A stretch of 33,146 nucleotides of DNA, taken from the NCBI GenBank assembly GCA_001769975.1, contig MEPW01000033.1:1-33146 (forward strand), written 5' to 3'. Below the pieces are notes generated by a model. The model was not told the DNA's origin and made no database searches. It saw only the letters and a list, made by a program, of their open reading frames with translations. The stretch's first letter is position 1, and every line of letters begins with the position of its first letter. The position numbers and the translations under genes were made by a program. The DNA is from Bdellovibrionales bacterium RIFOXYA1_FULL_36_14 (lineage in GTDB: Bacteria > Bdellovibrionota > Bacteriovoracia > Bacteriovoracales > Bacteriovoracaceae). Positions 8,185 to 15,385 of this stretch are shown here, in pieces.

Positions 8185-8979
8185 ATGAAAGTATTTTACT
8201 GGATAAGATACCATCTAGGTAAGGTTCTACTTATCTTAATTATCGTGTGGGCCCTAATTACCGGTCTTAAGTTTTTTTTCCCCACCAGCTCATCTTCTAA
8301 AGCAAATAAAAATCGGCCCTCCTCCATTGATTTTCGTCCAATCAAGGAAGGAAAGCCCAGTAATTATAATCGCCGTCCTAGGCAACACCTCGAGGAAGTT
8401 AAGCCCAAAAAGACTCCCTTTAAAACCATGACCTATACTGATCCATCCCGTAACGGCAATCAATTCACCATCAGTGATGAAACACAAAGTATGCTCGTGG
8501 AAATGAGAAAAGAGCTAAATGATTATGGCATATTGATGGAAGATTTGCTGATGGCGGTAGAGATTTATTATCAAAAAAATAAAAAATCCAAAAAAGGCCC
8601 TACTAAAAATGAACTCATGGCACTTCTGCCCGACCATATCAAAGAACTGGTTCCCGAAAATAAAAGAAAATTTAAAGAAGCAGAAGAGTCCAAAAATAAA
8701 AAGGACGTCAAGGACTCCAAAGCGAGTCTTACTTCTGAAAATGGACAACCCCCTTCGGAAATTATTACACCTGATGGGCAAGATATCAAAATCGACAAGG
8801 ATACCCTGGACCAGGATTCCTCTGATCAAGTAAATAGGAAAAAAACCAACAATGCAATAAACGAAGAGCAAGATGAGACCCATGAAGCAGTGTCCCCCAC
8901 TCCCAATAATAAAAAGAATGAAGAAGACCCTGCTTTTGAACCCTCCAATTCCCCCAGCGAATCCACAGAAGAATATTAA
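8185..8979 (+). CDS. Membrane-anchored, charged, probably disordered protein
   Basis: A 264-residue product. Residues about 12-32 form a single N-terminal transmembrane segment (LGKVLLILIIVWALITGLKF) flanked by basic residues. Residues 33-85 are Ser/Pro/Lys/Arg-rich. About 95-150 is a short helical region, and the C-terminal third is a Lys/Glu/Asp/Ser/Pro-rich tail that looks disordered. It has no cysteines. No family is recognised; a periplasmic or inner-membrane linker protein is one guess. The gene has its own promoter very close to the ATG and ends at a strong shared terminator. Confidence 0.7.
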   Translation: MKVFYWIRYHLGKVLLILIIVWALITGLKFFFPTSSSSKANKNRPSSIDFRPIKEGKPSNYNRRPRQHLEEVKPKKTPFKTMTYTDPSRNGNQFTISDETQSMLVEMRKELNDYGILMEDLLMAVEIYYQKNKKSKKGPTKNELMALLPDHIKELVPENKRKFKEAEESKNKKDVKDSKASLTSENGQPPSEIITPDGQDIKIDKDTLDQDSSDQVNRKKTNNAINEEQDETHEAVSPTPNNKKNEEDPAFEPSNSPSESTEEY

Positions 8980-8998
8980 AACAATCGTGATAAAAAAG

Positions 8999-9024
8999 AA
9001 AGGCCCACTAAAAAGTGGGCCTTT
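8999..9024. terminator. Bidirectional intrinsic terminator
   Basis: An 11-bp perfect stem (8999-9009 with 9014-9024, GGCCCAC core) closes a 4-nt A loop. On the minus strand it is followed by a T-rich tract (CTTTCTTTTTTA), which fits termination of the pilin gene. On the + strand it follows the 8185 gene with a shorter T run. It lies between two convergent genes. Confidence 0.85.
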
Positions 9025-9055
9025 GGCTTAACCAACAAATATAAGTAAAATTTTA

Positions 9056-9619
9056 TTAGTAACCAACTTGAGTATGGGTCAATGCTTTACTAGCTGTAAT
9101 AGTCCAAGCATCACCTGTAGTAGGTAATATATAATTTGCTACAATATAGCCAAGGGCTGCAGCAGTAAAAGAACTTTCAGAAGCAGTCATACCCGCTTGA
9201 GCAGTGACTAAGTTAGCACTGGTAGCCGCCGTGGTAGCACCTATTTTTTTAAGTGCACCAAAATTGGCGGTGTCGTTACCACTGACATAAGCACCACAAG
9301 CAGCTCCGTTACCAACAGCAATAGTTACCGCTGTAGCAGTGCCGGCCGTAAAACCAGTCGCATAATATCTTTGGGCAGCCTCAGTTGAAGGGTTATATCC
9401 CATCTGTGATAAACAGGTCGCATAAGTATCATAGTCAGAAGCAAAGGCTTGTTCTGCGGTATAAATCGCAGATAAGTGAAGCTTGGCTTCAGAAGTTTTG
9501 GACTTAGCCTGATACTTTTTAAAGTTGGGAATAGCTACTGCGGATAAAATACCGATAATAGCAACAACGACCATGAGTTCTACTAGCGTAAAACCTTCAT
9601 TCAATCTAAAATTTTTCAT
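9056..9619 (-). CDS. pilA: Type IVa pilin major subunit-like protein
   Basis: A 187-residue prepilin. The type III signal is short (MKNFRLNEG), with the prepilin peptidase site G9/F10 and the conserved mature start [22 protein letters not shown], including Glu5 of the mature protein (E14). This segment is the hydrophobic helix that packs in the pilus core. The rest is small-residue and Thr/Ala/Gly-rich, with two cysteines (in YATCLSQ and GAACGAY) that might pair. GGAGG lies 4 nt upstream of the ATG. The gene is monocistronic, with the terminator at 8999-9024. Whether it is the major pilin or a pseudopilin cannot be settled from one gene; length and N-terminus favour PilA. No assembly genes are nearby. 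Confidence 0.88.
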   Translation of the reverse strand: MKNFRLNEGFTLVELMVVVAIIGILSAVAIPNFKKYQAKSKTSEAKLHLSAIYTAEQAFASDYDTYATCLSQMGYNPSTEAAQRYYATGFTAGTATAVTIAVGNGAACGAYVSGNDTANFGALKKIGATTAATSANLVTAQAGMTASESSFTAAALGYIVANYILPTTGDAWTITASKALTHTQVGY

Positions 9620-10009
9620 AAAACCTCCATTTAAAAGTAATTAAAGTTAATTACTCATTATTGTTGAAAATACATCCATTGAGAGGACAATACTTCAACC
9701 TGAACTAAAACCACCCTGATTTTCCTAATAACTTCCTCGTCAAAAGTAGACGTGAAAAAAATAAGTGAACCAAAGTGTCGATTGTAAATATAATACTCTC
9801 TATTTCATTCTAACTTAAAAAATAATGAAACCAAAATAATAAATAAAGTATTATTAATCTGTTAAACTTGAGTTCTTAGCACTTAGGGCTTTTCCTTCGA
9901 AAAACATAACATTTTGATAGTACAATAGCTGCCTCAATATCTTGGCACTTTTGTTAAATTGGCCCTTAAAACGTTATGACATTTTTGATTTTACACTGGA
10001 GTCAATAGC

Positions 10010-10093
10010 ATAAAAAAAGGGGGCCTTCTGCAAAGACCCCCTTCTTTTTCGGCTTCCTGCCTCTTTGATGTAGATGACATCCTATTCATCCAC
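10010..10093 (-). ncRNA. Candidate small RNA ending at orphan terminator
   Basis: On the minus strand a perfect TATAAT lies at 10105-10100. About 75 nt downstream is a GC-rich hairpin followed by seven T. A transcript of roughly 80 nt would contain no coding sequence. No good -35 is seen, so the promoter half is weak. A + strand RNA ending at the same hairpin is equally possible. Confidence 0.22.
10017..10043. terminator. Orphan bidirectional intrinsic terminator
   Basis: AAGGGGG (10017-10023) pairs with CCCCCTT (10037-10043), and CTT/AAG adds three more pairs inside. On the + strand TTCTTTTT follows; on the minus strand TTTTTTT follows. No annotated gene ends here in either direction, which implies an unannotated transcript or read-through insulation. 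Confidence 0.75.
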
Positions 10094-10203
10094 ACTTTCA
10101 TTATAACTAATATTTCAAATTGGAACATTAAAAATTTTCATGGAAATTATTGCCGAAACATTTAATCAAGTTTTGTGCGCTTTCGACATTTTCTTACCCT
10201 CAA

Positions 10204-10233
10204 TTGACTGGCATCGAATGATCAGGCTAATAT
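10204..10233 (+). promoter_or_regulatory. Putative promoter of the 10272 gene pair
   Basis: TTGACT (10204-10209) and TAATAT (10228-10233) are spaced by 18 bp, placing the start about 30 nt before the ATG at 10272. The -10 match is moderate. Confidence 0.4.
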
Positions 10234-10271
10234 ATTGAAATAAGAGTAACAATGATGGCAAGGGAAGGTAC

Positions 10272-10634
10272 ATGGCCAAGAGTCTGACAAAAACGATCGG
10301 AGCAATATTTAAAAAAGTATGGTCAGAAGAAAAATTTGCCTATCAAACATTTACTTACTTTATCCCTGCCCCTCCTGAAAGAAAAAGCGGATATCGGGAA
10401 AAGCAATTTGATAAAATTGTTTTTGAACTGCTCAATAACAAAGGTTATGAACTCATCTCCATGCATACGCAAAACTGCCATCACCAAAGTGGTATGTGGG
10501 TTATTTTGGAACTCAAAACCTCCAAACCTTGTGCCAATGCTGATTTGGACTACCCTCCCCCCATGTTTGAAAAAGACGAACATGAAACCAAAGAGGGGGG
10601 CAAAGAAATCGAGGGGTTTTATTATCTTGATTGA
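10272..10634 (+). CDS. Conserved-looking small protein of unknown function
   Basis: A 120-residue soluble product preceded by a strong Shine-Dalgarno (GGGAAGG just upstream of the ATG). Residues about 40-82 (the segment around FDKIVFELLNNKGYELISMH followed by GMWVILELK) look like a small alpha/beta domain. This is reminiscent of DUF4177-type proteins, in which a strand, a helix, a G-[YW]-E-L-[IV]-S motif and another strand alternate; that comparison is tentative. The tail is acidic. Its stop overlaps the TTG start of the following lipoprotein by 8 nt, so the two are likely translationally coupled. Confidence 0.7.
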   Translation: MAKSLTKTIGAIFKKVWSEEKFAYQTFTYFIPAPPERKSGYREKQFDKIVFELLNNKGYELISMHTQNCHHQSGMWVILELKTSKPCANADLDYPPPMFEKDEHETKEGGKEIEGFYYLD

Positions 10635-11940
10635 ATGCGGTCTTAAACTAATTCGTTGCCCCCTATGCTTGGTCGGGTTATTGGTAATAACTGCATGTAG
10701 TCTCATTATCAAGATGGATAACCTTGATAATAATCTTCCCCTCGATCATCATGATATTCAAAGATCAATTCTAGGATCAGTCAGATCCAGTGATCTAGTC
10801 GCTACTACCGATGAGGAAATCTATCGGCACTATCAATATGTTTTGTCCAAACTAGGAAAATCTTTAACTACGGTTGAAAAATTTGTGCTAATCTCCTTGA
10901 TCCAAATGAATTTAAGGCCAGATTTGGCATCTCCCACCTCCCACCTGCATATTGTAACTAACCTTTCTAAAAGCGAGCAATACCACGCCTATCTGAGAGA
11001 TAATGACCTCTCGTGGCCTTATCTTACCGGTCTAGAAGACTTGCTAATCAATCATCGATCCCCTTATCGGTTATTACAATTTGCCAAATGGTTAGATCAA
11101 TATTTTACCCAGCCCAAACAAGTAGGAAATGAATTGGCCCATTTTTTAAAGGAACAAAAAGATAATCTGGAAAAACATCCAAGCTTCAAAAATACTTTTT
11201 TAAAGGCCAAGCAACCACTCAGTGTCGACGAAACGCTACCCAATATTCAATATACTAGACTGATAAAAAATTTAAATTCAGCTAGTAGAAAAGTAAATCA
11301 CTCAAACGCACTCATTTTGTACCAGCTACCACTTAGAAATTTCGTACAGAAAGATATTAAAATTTTCTGTAATTATGATTTTAGTCTTTATGACCAGGCA
11401 AAATATAATATTCACAGGCAGGAAATTCCCAATCTCTCCGTTGGTATAATGGACAAATCGGGTCATTACATTATGGGTATTTCTACCCAAAGCTTAACCA
11501 ATGTCCTTCCACTCAAAGAAACTTTTTTTATTACGGGAGCTACACATACAGATACACTAGCAGTGTGTTTTATAAAAAATACACCGGCCCAAAGTCAATT
11601 TGCCCTAGTTTCCACTGACTCGAGAGACCCCGGTCAGCTTATATATCATCTCATGCAATATGAAATTTTCAATTCAAAAAACTTATTGGAAACCAGCGAA
11701 TATCTCAATTTTCCCAGGCATCTTTTTTTAATCGAGCCACTTCGCATGGTATATGAATCAGAAAAGGGCTCCAATCAACAACTTAATCGTTTCCTATCTA
11801 TGAATTTTCCAATCTATCATGCCGACTCCATTGGTAATCTATGGTTGTTCGCTTCCTTTGGTAACCCCCAGCAAAACGGGATCGTCACCGACTCGCGAAA
11901 AAATTATTACATAAACAGCACCGATCCAATCGCTAAATAA
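10627..11940 (+). CDS. Lipoprotein of unknown function
   Basis: The open frame extends upstream to 10336, but the upstream part lies entirely inside the previous gene in another frame. I place the start at TTG 10627, because GAGGGG lies at 10611-10616 and the resulting N-terminus is a lipoprotein signal. It is MIECGLKLIRC followed by a hydrophobic stretch and the lipobox ITAC, with the lipidated cysteine at residue 24. The mature part, about 414 residues, has no recognised domain. It is rich in aromatic and Asn residues, with alternating strand-like and helical segments. It forms a two-gene unit with the 10272 gene. Product location (inner or outer membrane leaflet) is not deducible; the residue after Cys is Ser, which in the Lol rule does not signal retention. 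Confidence 0.75.
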   Translation: MIECGLKLIRCPLCLVGLLVITACSLIIKMDNLDNNLPLDHHDIQRSILGSVRSSDLVATTDEEIYRHYQYVLSKLGKSLTTVEKFVLISLIQMNLRPDLASPTSHLHIVTNLSKSEQYHAYLRDNDLSWPYLTGLEDLLINHRSPYRLLQFAKWLDQYFTQPKQVGNELAHFLKEQKDNLEKHPSFKNTFLKAKQPLSVDETLPNIQYTRLIKNLNSASRKVNHSNALILYQLPLRNFVQKDIKIFCNYDFSLYDQAKYNIHRQEIPNLSVGIMDKSGHYIMGISTQSLTNVLPLKETFFITGATHTDTLAVCFIKNTPAQSQFALVSTDSRDPGQLIYHLMQYEIFNSKNLLETSEYLNFPRHLFLIEPLRMVYESEKGSNQQLNRFLSMNFPIYHADSIGNLWLFASFGNPQQNGIVTDSRKNYYINSTDPIAK

Positions 11941-12007
11941 AAAATAGTCTTTTATTATTATTAATCGTATACTTTTTTCTCAACATTTTATTTAGAGGAC
12001 AACCAAA

Positions 12008-12592
12008 ATGAAATACCTATCTATAGATATAGAAGCCACCGGCCTTGGCGCTCAAGATTTAATGATTGAATTTGCGATGATACCTTTTTGTAGTGAAACC
12101 CATTCCTTTGAAAATAAGCTGGCTAAAAACTTTCTTATCCAATGCCCAAGTTTTGAAATACTAAAACCTAATTTAGATAACTGGGTGATTGAACACAACC
12201 AGGAACTTATTAACAAGGCCCATACTACCGGAATAAGCTTAAATAAATTAAAAAATGAATTAGAATGCTGGTTACAATCTGAAGAAGTAAAAAATTATTT
12301 CTCGCCTAACCCCAAAAACAAAATTACTATCTTTGGAAAATCACTCAATGCCATAGATCTGCCTTTTTTAAACCGAGATCTGGGATTTGAGTTTATGAGA
12401 CAATATTTTAATCATCAAACTTTGGATTTATCTAGCGTAGTGATGGGGCTGGTAGATATGAAAAAACTTCCTAAAGAATGTTTATCCGGCAGCGAACTAA
12501 TGAAACATTTCAATCTGGGCGACGTATCCCACACCGCTTTGGAAGATGCCATCAACACGGCCAAGCTTTATTTTAAATTACTTACATTATAA
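12008..12592 (+). CDS. DEDDh-family 3'-5' exonuclease
   Basis: A 194-residue single-domain nuclease of the DnaQ/oligoribonuclease/RNase T superfamily. The metal-binding acidic residues are in place: D7 and E9 in SIDIEATG (motif I), D117 in SLNAIDLPFL (motif II), and H175 with D180 in SHTALEDA (motif III, H-x4-D). These predict Mg-dependent 3'-5' hydrolysis of short RNA or DNA; it lacks the polymerase or other domains of larger members. Which substrate it uses cannot be told. GAGGA precedes the ATG. It ends only 3 bp before the stop of the convergent gene at 12596, with no terminator between them. Confidence 0.88.
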   Translation: MKYLSIDIEATGLGAQDLMIEFAMIPFCSETHSFENKLAKNFLIQCPSFEILKPNLDNWVIEHNQELINKAHTTGISLNKLKNELECWLQSEEVKNYFSPNPKNKITIFGKSLNAIDLPFLNRDLGFEFMRQYFNHQTLDLSSVVMGLVDMKKLPKECLSGSELMKHFNLGDVSHTALEDAINTAKLYFKLLTL

Positions 12593-12595
12593 ATA

Positions 12596-13246
12596 TTACG
12601 GAGTCTCTACATAACTTAGTGGATTTAGTGCTTTTGAATTGTGTCTGATTTCAAAATGCAAATGGGCCCCAGTGGACCTTCCGGTAGAACCAACTTGAGC
12701 AATCACTGACCCTTGATGAACCTTAGTGCCCTTTTTTACAAAAAGTTTTTTAGCATGAGCATAGACCGTAAAAAAACCGTTTTTATGTGAAATGACGGCG
12801 ATATTACCATACCCTCCCAGTTCCGAGCCCGCATAAACAACTACGCCCTCTCGCGAAGCAAGGATATGACTGCCTTTCTTTGCAGGTATATCAATTCCTT
12901 CATGTTGACTACCACGACGTTTTCCAAAGGAACTTGAAATCCGTTTACCTGCCGGCACCGGCCAGATAAATTCACCTTTTTTTATGTGATAAGTCGGGCT
13001 TTCGGCAAGCCCCCATTGATCATATCCCCCCATTAAACCGACAGTGGTCGGCACAAATACCCATTCGCCCTTTAAAAATTTTTTACCCGGATTGGCACTT
13101 TCAATAATCCAAACGGGGACATCATAGGCATCCGACAAGTTTAATAGATCGTTATCCTTAACCAGTTTTACATACTGGCCACTTCTAATGTGGGAACAAC
13201 CATAAACTATCAACGTACATAATATTAAAAGGCACAATTTTTTCAT
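12596..13246 (-). CDS. NlpD/EnvC-like lipoprotein, LytM (M23) peptidase
   Basis: A 216-residue protein. The lipoprotein signal has the lipobox VYGC with Cys17. Residues about 23-66 form a degenerate LysM-like peptidoglycan-binding segment. Residues about 92-212 form an M23 peptidase domain with all catalytic residues: H115 and D119 (HEGID), H164 (YAHA), H195 and H197 (HLHFE). Unlike E. coli NlpD, which lost these and only activates amidases, this one could itself cut peptidoglycan cross-links. It follows surE by 26 nt, matching the surE-nlpD neighbourhood known in gammaproteobacteria. It is the last gene of the long minus-strand run. Confidence 0.9.
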   Translation of the reverse strand: MKKLCLLILCTLIVYGCSHIRSGQYVKLVKDNDLLNLSDAYDVPVWIIESANPGKKFLKGEWVFVPTTVGLMGGYDQWGLAESPTYHIKKGEFIWPVPAGKRISSSFGKRRGSQHEGIDIPAKKGSHILASREGVVVYAGSELGGYGNIAVISHKNGFFTVYAHAKKLFVKKGTKVHQGSVIAQVGSTGRSTGAHLHFEIRHNSKALNPLSYVETP

Positions 13247-13272
13247 AACAAATCAAAATGCTCAAAAATGGT

Positions 13273-14055
13273 TTATAAAAATTTAGAAAATATTTTTGAG
13301 CGACATGCAAACTCATCGGGTAAAAAATATGAAAGTTTAAGATCTGATACAGAAATATGCTTTTGCTTTATTGCCATACCATCACTCTCAGGTATTCCCT
13401 CTACTTTACCTTTTTTACCACCTATCCAATAATAGGCCCTGCCTCGAGTATCTTCTCTTTTTTCAATGTCTTTAGGATAATCAATAAAGCCAGGTATGGT
13501 ATATTTAATTCCTTGCAACTCCTGATAGGGCAAATTTGGTACATTGATATTTAAAAGTGCATCTTTTTTTATCTCCAAGATCCCACCATTTTCAATAAAT
13601 TTTTTTATAAATATTGAAGCAGTGGAATAAAAAGTCTCACTAGTGGTCTCATCTTGGAAAAACTCATTATATTTAACGGCTAAACTGATAGCGATGGAAG
13701 GTATTTTTAAAATCATTCCTTCTCTCGCTCCTGCCACGGTACCAGAATAATAAATATCTTGGGCCATATTGGCACCCCGGTTAATGCCAGAGATCACCAA
13801 GTCGATTACCACATCTTGAAATAGATGTTTAACACCCATCACCACACAATCGGCGGGATATCCACTGCAACCAAAAATATTTTTATCAATTTTTTTAACT
13901 CTTAGATAGTCATGTAAAGTGATGGTGTGTCCAGAAGCTGAACGCTCAACCAGTGGTGCCACTACAAAAACGTTAGCAATTTTATCCAGTTCACTTTTTA
14001 AATTCAAAAGCCCTTCAGCATGGACTCCATCATCATTGGTGATCAAAATATTCAT
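13273..14055 (-). CDS. surE: 5'/3'-nucleotidase SurE
   Basis: A 260-residue SurE. Signature motifs are MNILITNDDG at the N-terminus (metal ligands D8, D9), VVAPLVERSASGHTITL, VISGINRGANM (metal Asn) and YYSGTVAGAREG. The enzyme is a metal-dependent nucleoside monophosphatase linked to stationary-phase survival. The start codon overlaps the stop of the upstream gene by 4 nt (ATGA), indicating translational coupling. Length is usual for the family. Confidence 0.96.
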   Translation of the reverse strand: MNILITNDDGVHAEGLLNLKSELDKIANVFVVAPLVERSASGHTITLHDYLRVKKIDKNIFGCSGYPADCVVMGVKHLFQDVVIDLVISGINRGANMAQDIYYSGTVAGAREGMILKIPSIAISLAVKYNEFFQDETTSETFYSTASIFIKKFIENGGILEIKKDALLNINVPNLPYQELQGIKYTIPGFIDYPKDIEKREDTRGRAYYWIGGKKGKVEGIPESDGMAIKQKHISVSDLKLSYFLPDEFACRSKIFSKFL

Positions 14056-14729
14056 ATCATTCCTTTTATATATTTTTTTAATAATTCATAATTAAGATTT
14101 CGGTAGGATAATTCCACTTTGTGATTAAGAGGAAAGGAAGTCACGTGAAACTGGAAATAATGCAACAATGAAGGAAAAATATCCTCATCCCAATCCCTTA
14201 ATAGCATCACTTCTATTTTTTGGTGTTGCTCCAGCCTTTTTAAAAGCTTTAAAAAACTTCCGGCGAACTCTCCCAATTTTCCGCCTTGATGAAGATGATG
14301 TAAATAGGCGTAAGATAAATTAACTGCTTTTAAATATTTACACGCTAAAAAATCTTCCAATCTATGTCTTTCATCCAAATGAAAAATATAAGGGGTTTTA
14401 AAAGATTCGTAATACTGAACTGGTAATCCATCCGAAAATTCCAGTAAAATATTTTCTATCAAATCGGTGGTATTATCAGTTTTGATCGCTGATGCTTTTA
14501 CATCATTTAAAATTTTTTCAATAACATATTCCTTTTCGTTTTCGAAATGCAAATAATACCTATTCCAAGGTCGATAGATTTCTTTCAAGATATCAAGCAA
14601 AACATATTCCTGAACAAAATTAAAACTTTTAGGCCTTAAGTCAAAAGAAAAATCATTAATCTTCATTTCTTCTAACATAGTTATAGTATATTGGTTATAA
14701 GTCCCATCTATTTTTATTCTTGAACTCAT
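14052..14729 (-). CDS. TrpF-like (phosphoribosylanthranilate isomerase-related) protein, probably non-catalytic
   Basis: A 225-residue protein from the ATG at 14729 (GGAG about 12 nt upstream); an in-frame TTG at 14750 would add seven residues. The N-terminus (RIKIDGTYN, then about 20 residues, then DFSFDLRPKSFNFV) matches the spacing and pattern of TrpF (KICGITN then GFVFxPKSxRYV) without a gap. The catalytic Cys of TrpF is replaced by Asp, and I cannot find the usual catalytic Asp motif or the C-terminal phosphate-binding SGVE motif, so a TrpF reaction is unlikely. It sits between a TrpG/PabA-type amidotransferase and surE, with a 4-nt overlap into surE. Family assignment is by eye and tentative; otherwise hypothetical. 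Confidence 0.6.
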   Translation of the reverse strand: MSSRIKIDGTYNQYTITMLEEMKINDFSFDLRPKSFNFVQEYVLLDILKEIYRPWNRYYLHFENEKEYVIEKILNDVKASAIKTDNTTDLIENILLEFSDGLPVQYYESFKTPYIFHLDERHRLEDFLACKYLKAVNLSYAYLHHLHQGGKLGEFAGSFLKLLKRLEQHQKIEVMLLRDWDEDIFPSLLHYFQFHVTSFPLNHKVELSYRNLNYELLKKYIKGMI

Positions 14730-14755
14730 GATTAAAACGAACTCCAGCAATTACT

Positions 14756-15379
14756 TTAGATTGATCCATTATTACATAATTTATTTATAAGAGGTAAGAA
14801 AAATATTTCTGGAAATGAAGTCCCAATTGACTCTGGGTGAAACTGATAAGTTAAAAGATTCAAACCGGATACACTCATAACTCCATCTTGATAATATAGA
14901 TACTCTAAATCTTTGACTTGAATATTTCTCTCTATTACCCAAGAATTATAGAGTTGAACATGCATAACTTTCCCGTGCAACTCCGATGGAAAAATACTCC
15001 AGGCAGGCAAGCTAATAGACACATTTTCGCCGTGTATTGGTCTTTGGGCCCGAATCAAATTATGCCCTAATTTTTTTAGAATAATCTGGTGTCCTAAACA
15101 AATACCCAAATTAAAGAGGTTTGGATCTCTCAAACATTTATCAATAATAGGATCAAGGGATTCATACTCAGACACCATGCCAGGGCCTGGGCCCCAAATC
15201 ATAGCTTGATAATCTCTGGCATTATGAGTTGAAAAAAAACCCTTATTATCCCAGGCGCAAACCTGAATATCCACTTTTAGATGATAGCGCTTTAGTAATC
15301 TTTTACACTCTGAAACAATGTTGTAAGTAAAACTATCATAAAAATCTACTACTAAAATCTGCTTATTATTTTCCTTCAT
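14756..15379 (-). CDS. Class I glutamine amidotransferase, PabA/TrpG type
   Basis: A 207-residue amidotransferase. The catalytic triad is intact: Cys94 in GICLGHQ, His181 and Glu183 in FHPES. The oxyanion/glycine loop appears as IWGPGPGMVSEYES. Such subunits release ammonia from glutamine for 4-amino-4-deoxychorismate synthase (folate) or anthranilate synthase (tryptophan). The synthase partner (PabB or TrpE) is not in this window. FolC close by favours folate, while the TrpF-like neighbour hints at tryptophan, so I do not pick a symbol. It lies 6 nt downstream of lptD. Confidence 0.9.
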   Translation of the reverse strand: MKENNKQILVVDFYDSFTYNIVSECKRLLKRYHLKVDIQVCAWDNKGFFSTHNARDYQAMIWGPGPGMVSEYESLDPIIDKCLRDPNLFNLGICLGHQIILKKLGHNLIRAQRPIHGENVSISLPAWSIFPSELHGKVMHVQLYNSWVIERNIQVKDLEYLYYQDGVMSVSGLNLLTYQFHPESIGTSFPEIFFLPLINKLCNNGSI

Positions 15380-15385
15380 AACTTA

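Larger units (their letters stand above)
9620..10271. other. 652-bp intergenic region
   Basis: AT-rich non-coding DNA between the divergent pilA and the gene at 10272. It must contain the pilA promoter, which I could not place with confidence. It holds an orphan bidirectional terminator at 10017-10043 and the promoter at 10204-10233. No ORF with a plausible ribosome binding site, tRNA or repeat array is seen. Confidence 0.6.

Noticed and set aside
10336-10626. Upstream extension of the lipoprotein frame
   Set aside because: It overlaps the 10272 gene in another frame, has no ribosome binding site, and hides the lipobox signal that starts at 10627.
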